11,097 nt of DNA from Bacteroidales bacterium (GTDB taxonomy: Bacteria; Bacteroidota; Bacteroidia; Bacteroidales; UBA10428): contig DAOUOU010000082.1 of NCBI GenBank assembly GCA_030626465.1, positions 1-11,097 on the forward strand. Reading direction: 5' to 3'. The first letter of the stretch is position 1. Every line of letters begins with the position of its first letter. The translations under genes were made by a program, and so were the position numbers. Below the pieces are notes generated by a model. That model made no database searches and was not told where the DNA came from. It saw only the letters and a list, made by a program, of their open reading frames with translations. Positions 7,764 to 11,097 of this stretch are shown here, in pieces.

Positions 7764-10061
7764 CTATTGTATGAGTATTTTGAAAGTAACATACTGGTTA
7801 TCATATAGTATAAGTATCATATAATTGCCTGAGGGGAGCATGCTTACATCAATGTTTGTATTGCCATGACATTCTTTGATTATTCGCTCTGTACCCTGGG
7901 TGTCGAATATCTTTAAATTGTATGATAAAACATCTGAGGTTTTTATGGATACTGTATGTATGACAGGATTAGGATAAACCTCAAAGGAGCAGGGTTTGCT
8001 TTGTGCTTTACTTATTGCCAGAACCGGACATTCCGATGGATCAGTGATAGGAACAATTCCTGTATTGCCTCCTGCACATTGCCCGCATACATCAAAAAAA
8101 GCGGTTCCGTCTTTATCCCCGTTGCAATCGTAACTGGCATCCGCGAATTTTGATAGCAGGCGAATGTAATTGGCCTGGTAGCCGCAACTATTTTCGGTTA
8201 CTGACCATGAATTCAGCGGCCAGCTTGTGTTAAAATCTTTGTAAGACTTTTGCTTTGGCTGGTCTTTTGGAGGAGAAATAGATTCTGAGGTACAGAGGGC
8301 GTTATTGTTTGAACTGCCACAACTGCCCGGGCAACATCCATCCCAATCGTAACTCGGATTGGGTCCGCCAGTCAGGAAACCAGGAGCAGGACCATAAGCT
8401 GAAACACCAACACGATCCCAATCAGGGCTGCCGTTGGTAAACCATGTATGATAAAATTCGTTCACACAATTGTTTCCTCCATACTTATACATATTGGAAA
8501 GGTAAGTCATGTTAAAAGGATTGACTCCATGAAGATAATGCAGGTATTTTTCAGAAGCTATCCTGGCATCAGTGAGCTTTGAATTATCTATGTCGAAAGT
8601 AATTACGTTGTAAAACATATTTCCTTTGCATGCTTTGATGGAGTTGCTACCCCAGGTATAATCTTTAAGATGTGCCTGGTAAGGATCTGTCTGATTATAA
8701 TATGCCGGAAAATTATCACTGCTTGTATTCATGGAATTCTCATAGGCCAAAAGGATATTGTCTGAAACAGTTGAACCAGCACCGGGAAGAGAAGCATAAT
8801 ACAATAAAGCTTCCTGGTTGGCTGCTTCAAAGGGATATGCATAATTCCATTGAATCAAATGGGATTCCTGGTAGTTGGCCTCGAAATAGTCGTGGTATTC
8901 AGGGTCTCCTGTCAGCTCAAACAGAAAACAGGCGGCCTCAAGTTTAGTTATCGCACGCTGGTAATCGCTTTCTTCCTGCTGGCCGGCACCAAGACCAATC
9001 GAATTGTAATCAGCATCGTTGTTTCTAAAAAGAACATCCGGATTAGCGACTGCCCAGCCCCAGGCTTTAATTGACCTTGCCTGCAATGTATCAGCATAAT
9101 CATTCACCCCAAGAGATGAAAAAACTTTTGAACTTATGGCAAATGCTGCCGCTGTATTTAAAGATGCAGATGTGCTGGCAGGGCCATAAAGGCTTTGACC
9201 GGTAGCACTTGATGGCGGACTGGCATGTGATAATCCAACGATGGTCAACACACTTCCGTCAGATTGCTGCATACGTAAAAGATGGTCAATCCCCCATTTT
9301 ACTTCATCAATGATGTCAGGAATGTCATTGCCTGATTCGGGGATATTGTAATTATCGTCCCAGGCAACAGGATTTTCGAGATAGGCTTTCATCATTTCAA
9401 CCACGTAATTGGCTGTCCAGTTGGTGTACTTGTTAAAATCTCCTGCATCGTACCATCCTCCCGAAAGATCTTTCTCAGTATCTGCATTGTTTGCATTGTC
9501 AAAGATCCGGCAATTCTTATCCTGCAAGGGACCAAGATGACTTGCACCGTCGGTCCACCCTTTATCGGCATAGGAAGCATTTTTTTCAAATCCTGCACGT
9601 TGATAAAAGAATGTGCGCATGGCATGTTTTAACACTTCGTTGTACACTGCAATGGATATCTTAAAGCTATACGAACGCACATTATTATCAATATCAAGTA
9701 CATAGTATTCACCGGGTTCGGTAACAGAAGAAAAGTCAAACCACCAGGCTTTATCGCCTGAAGAAACATCTTCTGCGCCTTCATTCCATGTTTCCAGGGT
9801 ATTGCTATAAACATGAGTTTCAGTGGCGGCATGAACAACAGCATAAGTATTGCCGGGAGCAAAAGAGTCGTTTGAATCATAACCGGTTTGCGGATCTCTG
9901 ATAACTGCTATTTTTTCAGATTCAGGCAGGTAACCAAACTGGTCAACCACAATGTATCTGGAATAGGTTTGAGCAAGGCAATTGGTTTTAAAAAAGGACA
10001 ATATGACCAGAACAGATATCGCTGATAGCAGATATGAGATTTTGTTTAGCTTACTTTTCAT
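7764..10061 (-). CDS. GH9 endoglucanase/cellulase with N-terminal Ig-like domain and C-terminal T9SS sorting domain
   Basis: GH9 enzymes are inverting hydrolases that cut internal beta-1,4-glucan links; some act on glucomannan or xyloglucan. Starting at ATG 10061 (an in-frame GTG at 10064 adds one residue) gives 765 residues. A signal peptide ends LA, with cleavage expected after residue 30. A CelD_N-type Ig-like domain follows at about 35-130 (VDQFGYLPESEKIAVI), then the catalytic domain at about 138-640. GGWYDAGDF carries Asp205 and Asp208, the usual base pair; VTENSCGYQ carries Glu623, the expected acid. HGVNPFNMTYLSNM and the region through His538 correspond to the conserved substrate-binding block. 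A Cys-rich loop (DGCCPGSCGSS, ALC) sits between them. Residues 645-668 form a small Asp/Cys module, and about 690-765 (VYPNP to the end) is a type A T9SS sorting domain. The protein is therefore exported to the outside or cell surface. All catalytic residues are present. GH28 lies upstream, GH3 downstream. Confidence 0.95.
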   Translation of the reverse strand: MKSKLNKISYLLSAISVLVILSFFKTNCLAQTYSRYIVVDQFGYLPESEKIAVIRDPQTGYDSNDSFAPGNTYAVVHAATETHVYSNTLETWNEGAEDVSSGDKAWWFDFSSVTEPGEYYVLDIDNNVRSYSFKISIAVYNEVLKHAMRTFFYQRAGFEKNASYADKGWTDGASHLGPLQDKNCRIFDNANNADTEKDLSGGWYDAGDFNKYTNWTANYVVEMMKAYLENPVAWDDNYNIPESGNDIPDIIDEVKWGIDHLLRMQQSDGSVLTIVGLSHASPPSSATGQSLYGPASTSASLNTAAAFAISSKVFSSLGVNDYADTLQARSIKAWGWAVANPDVLFRNNDADYNSIGLGAGQQEESDYQRAITKLEAACFLFELTGDPEYHDYFEANYQESHLIQWNYAYPFEAANQEALLYYASLPGAGSTVSDNILLAYENSMNTSSDNFPAYYNQTDPYQAHLKDYTWGSNSIKACKGNMFYNVITFDIDNSKLTDARIASEKYLHYLHGVNPFNMTYLSNMYKYGGNNCVNEFYHTWFTNGSPDWDRVGVSAYGPAPGFLTGGPNPSYDWDGCCPGSCGSSNNNALCTSESISPPKDQPKQKSYKDFNTSWPLNSWSVTENSCGYQANYIRLLSKFADASYDCNGDKDGTAFFDVCGQCAGGNTGIVPITDPSECPVLAISKAQSKPCSFEVYPNPVIHTVSIKTSDVLSYNLKIFDTQGTERIIKECHGNTNIDVSMLPSGNYMILILYDNQYVTFKILIQ

Positions 10062-10197
10062 CACAGATATTTTACTAGCATAAAATATGCTTATTATGTT
10101 TCACAGACAACAGATCCGAAATTACAATATATTCTGAAACTGGAGCATTTAAAACAGAAATCACAGCTTGTCTGCTCCTCAGCCTTTGAATAAACCT
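10062..10197 (-). promoter_or_regulatory. GH28-GH9 intergenic region
   Basis: This AT-rich gap lies between the GH28 stop and the GH9 ATG. It contains the 22-bp inverted repeat at 10067-10088 and a looser pair GGAGCA (10142-10147) and TGCTCC (10173-10178) just past the GH28 stop. On the minus strand TAATTTCG resembles the TAnnTTTG promoter element, but no matching upstream TTTG stands at the right distance. The gap is large enough for an internal promoter or an attenuating hairpin. Confidence 0.35.
10067..10088. repeat. Perfect 22-bp AT-rich inverted repeat just upstream of the GH9 start codon
   Basis: ATATTTTA (10067-10074) and TAAAATAT (10081-10088) are exact reverse complements around a six-base spacer CTAGCA. 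On the minus strand the dyad ends five bases before the GH9 ATG at 10061. It could be an operator for a dimeric repressor or a leader hairpin at the ribosome entry site. The symmetry is certain; the role is inferred. Confidence 0.6.
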
Positions 10198-11097
10198 TTA
10201 CTTTACCAACTCCCCATTTACATAAACATTTTCAATAACCAGATTTTTCACATGTGCGATCCGGCTTTCTTTTTTTACTCCATTCAATGTCGAATTGGTG
10301 AAATAAATATCTCTTACGCAGTCCTCTTTCTGTAAGCCTATTATATATATTGGATATTTACTCTTTTCGCTACTGATGTTCTCAAGGTGAATGTTATGAA
10401 TGAGCGGGGGATAATCTCCTTCTTCCGACCTGGTATCGTAAATGCAATTAATCTTAAGAACTGCTTCTTTTACCTGTCCTATCTCAATATTCCTGACATA
10501 CAGATCTTTGATTATTCCTCCCCGCATGGCATTGGTTTTTATCCGGATAGCCCTGTCCAGTTCAGGACTATTCATTTGGCAGTTGTATACAAATACATTG
10601 TTACATCCTCCGGATATTTCACTGCCAATGACCACTCCTCCGTGACCGTTCTGCATTTCACAATTTCTGATCACAATATTCTGCGAAGGAATATTCCATT
10701 TTCTTCCATCGTTATTTCTGCCGGACTTGATAGCAATGCAGTCATCACCTGTATTAAAGAAGCATTCCTCAACCAGAATATTTTTACTTGATTCGGGATT
10801 AAAACCATCATTGTTCGGGCCATGACTGTTTGCATGGAGGCGACGAACAGTGATATTCTCCGAAAAAAGAGGATGGATCAGCCAGAAAGGAGAATTTGTG
10901 ACAGTAATGTCTTCAATAAGTATGTTTTTACAATTATAAAATTGAATAAATGGAGGACGTAAGTTATGTCCTTCACCCAATATACGTTCTGCGACGGGGA
11001 CTTCTTTCCGTTCAAATTGCATCAGCAGTTCTCTGCCCCCCGGTCCGGATTGATTTTCCATGCCTTCTTTGTATCCGAAATCCTTCTTACCTTTCCA
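10198..11097 (-). CDS. GH28 polygalacturonase-type glycoside hydrolase, N-terminus cut off by window edge
   Basis: GH28 enzymes are inverting hydrolases with a right-handed parallel beta-helix that cut galacturonan or rhamnogalacturonan in pectin. The frame stays open to the right edge, giving 299 residues; the first, WKGKKDFGYKEG, is already inside the family's conserved region, so the gene begins outside the window and the internal ATG at 11061 is not the start. Conserved sites in fragment numbering: GPNNDGFNPESS with Asp97 (the usual NTD motif appears as NND); GDDCIAIKSG with Asp118 and Asp119; GHGGVVIGSE with His152; and RIKTN with Arg185 and Lys187. All catalytic and substrate-binding residues are therefore present. 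Repeated short beta-strand patterns (NILIEDITV, NIVIRNCEM, DLYVRNIEI) fit the beta-helix turns. It ends in VNGELVK with TAA at 10198-10200 and has no C-terminal T9SS domain, so export would depend on an N-terminal signal that cannot be seen here. The GH9 gene follows by about 136 bp. Confidence 0.93.
   Translation of the reverse strand, partial: WKGKKDFGYKEGMENQSGPGGRELLMQFERKEVPVAERILGEGHNLRPPFIQFYNCKNILIEDITVTNSPFWLIHPLFSENITVRRLHANSHGPNNDGFNPESSKNILVEECFFNTGDDCIAIKSGRNNDGRKWNIPSQNIVIRNCEMQNGHGGVVIGSEISGGCNNVFVYNCQMNSPELDRAIRIKTNAMRGGIIKDLYVRNIEIGQVKEAVLKINCIYDTRSEEGDYPPLIHNIHLENISSEKSKYPIYIIGLQKEDCVRDIYFTNSTLNGVKKESRIAHVKNLVIENVYVNGELVK

Noticed and set aside
10142..10178. GGAGCA/TGCTCC pair after the GH28 stop as a terminator
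   Set aside because: Six-pair stem with a 25-base loop and no following T run; chance occurrence is likely.
10387..10791. 134-residue plus-strand frame opposite GH28
   Set aside because: Antisense shadow of conserved GH28 motifs, without its own family features.
10198..11061. Complete GH28 gene starting at ATG 11061
   Set aside because: The frame continues upstream with family-conserved residues to the window edge, and a 287-residue protein would lack the N-terminal third and any signal peptide.
1..11097. CRISPR, tRNA/rRNA, insertion sequences, long direct repeats
   Set aside because: None seen; no repeat-spacer pattern, transposase motif or terminal repeats were found by eye.

Overview
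The window looks like Bacteroidota DNA. One enzyme ends in a type IX secretion (T9SS, Por) sorting domain, strong Shine-Dalgarno sites are absent, GC is moderate (about 40% by eye), and the plant-polysaccharide enzymes are of the kinds found in that phylum. An environmental, rumen or digester member (Bacteroidales/Marinilabiliales-like) fits; the genus cannot be read from the sequence.

Layout, left to right. (1) Bases 1-1859, minus strand: the N-terminal ~619 residues of PriA, the replication-restart helicase, running off the left edge. (2) Bases 1860-2090: a 231-bp divergent intergenic region. (3) Bases 2091-3086, plus strand: a cytoplasmic GH130 beta-mannoside phosphorylase. (4) Bases 3114-4919, minus: a sodium:solute symporter (SSS family), convergent with GH130 and separated from it by 27 bp. 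(5) Bases 4962-7601, minus: a GH3 beta-glycosidase lipoprotein with an inserted PA14 domain. (6) Bases 7764-10061, minus: a secreted GH9 endoglucanase with a short Cys/Asp-rich module and a T9SS sorting domain. (7) Bases 10198-11097, minus: the C-terminal 299 residues of a GH28 polygalacturonase-type enzyme, running off the right edge. GH28, GH9, GH3 and the symporter are read in that order on the minus strand and could form one transcript. The 133-bp and 162-bp gaps inside the run carry AT-rich inverted repeats and may hold extra promoters or operators.

How the genes may work together (inference): GH28 and the T9SS-exported GH9 would cut pectin and beta-1,4-glucan or glucomannan outside the cell. 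The GH3 lipoprotein would release monosaccharides from the oligomers. The Na+ symporter would import the products, and GH130 would phosphorolyse beta-1,4-mannosides in the cytoplasm. No SusC/SusD pair and no regulator lie in the window, so this is either the edge of a larger polysaccharide utilisation locus or a Sus-independent cluster next to a housekeeping gene.

All six genes belong to recognisable families. I found no RNA gene, CRISPR array, insertion sequence or tRNA, and no convincing sign of a wholly new system. The most interesting items are the perfect 22-bp inverted repeat next to the GH9 start codon, the small Ca-loop-like module before the T9SS domain, and the pairing of a mannoside phosphorylase with an SSS transporter in a cellulose/pectin-type cluster.
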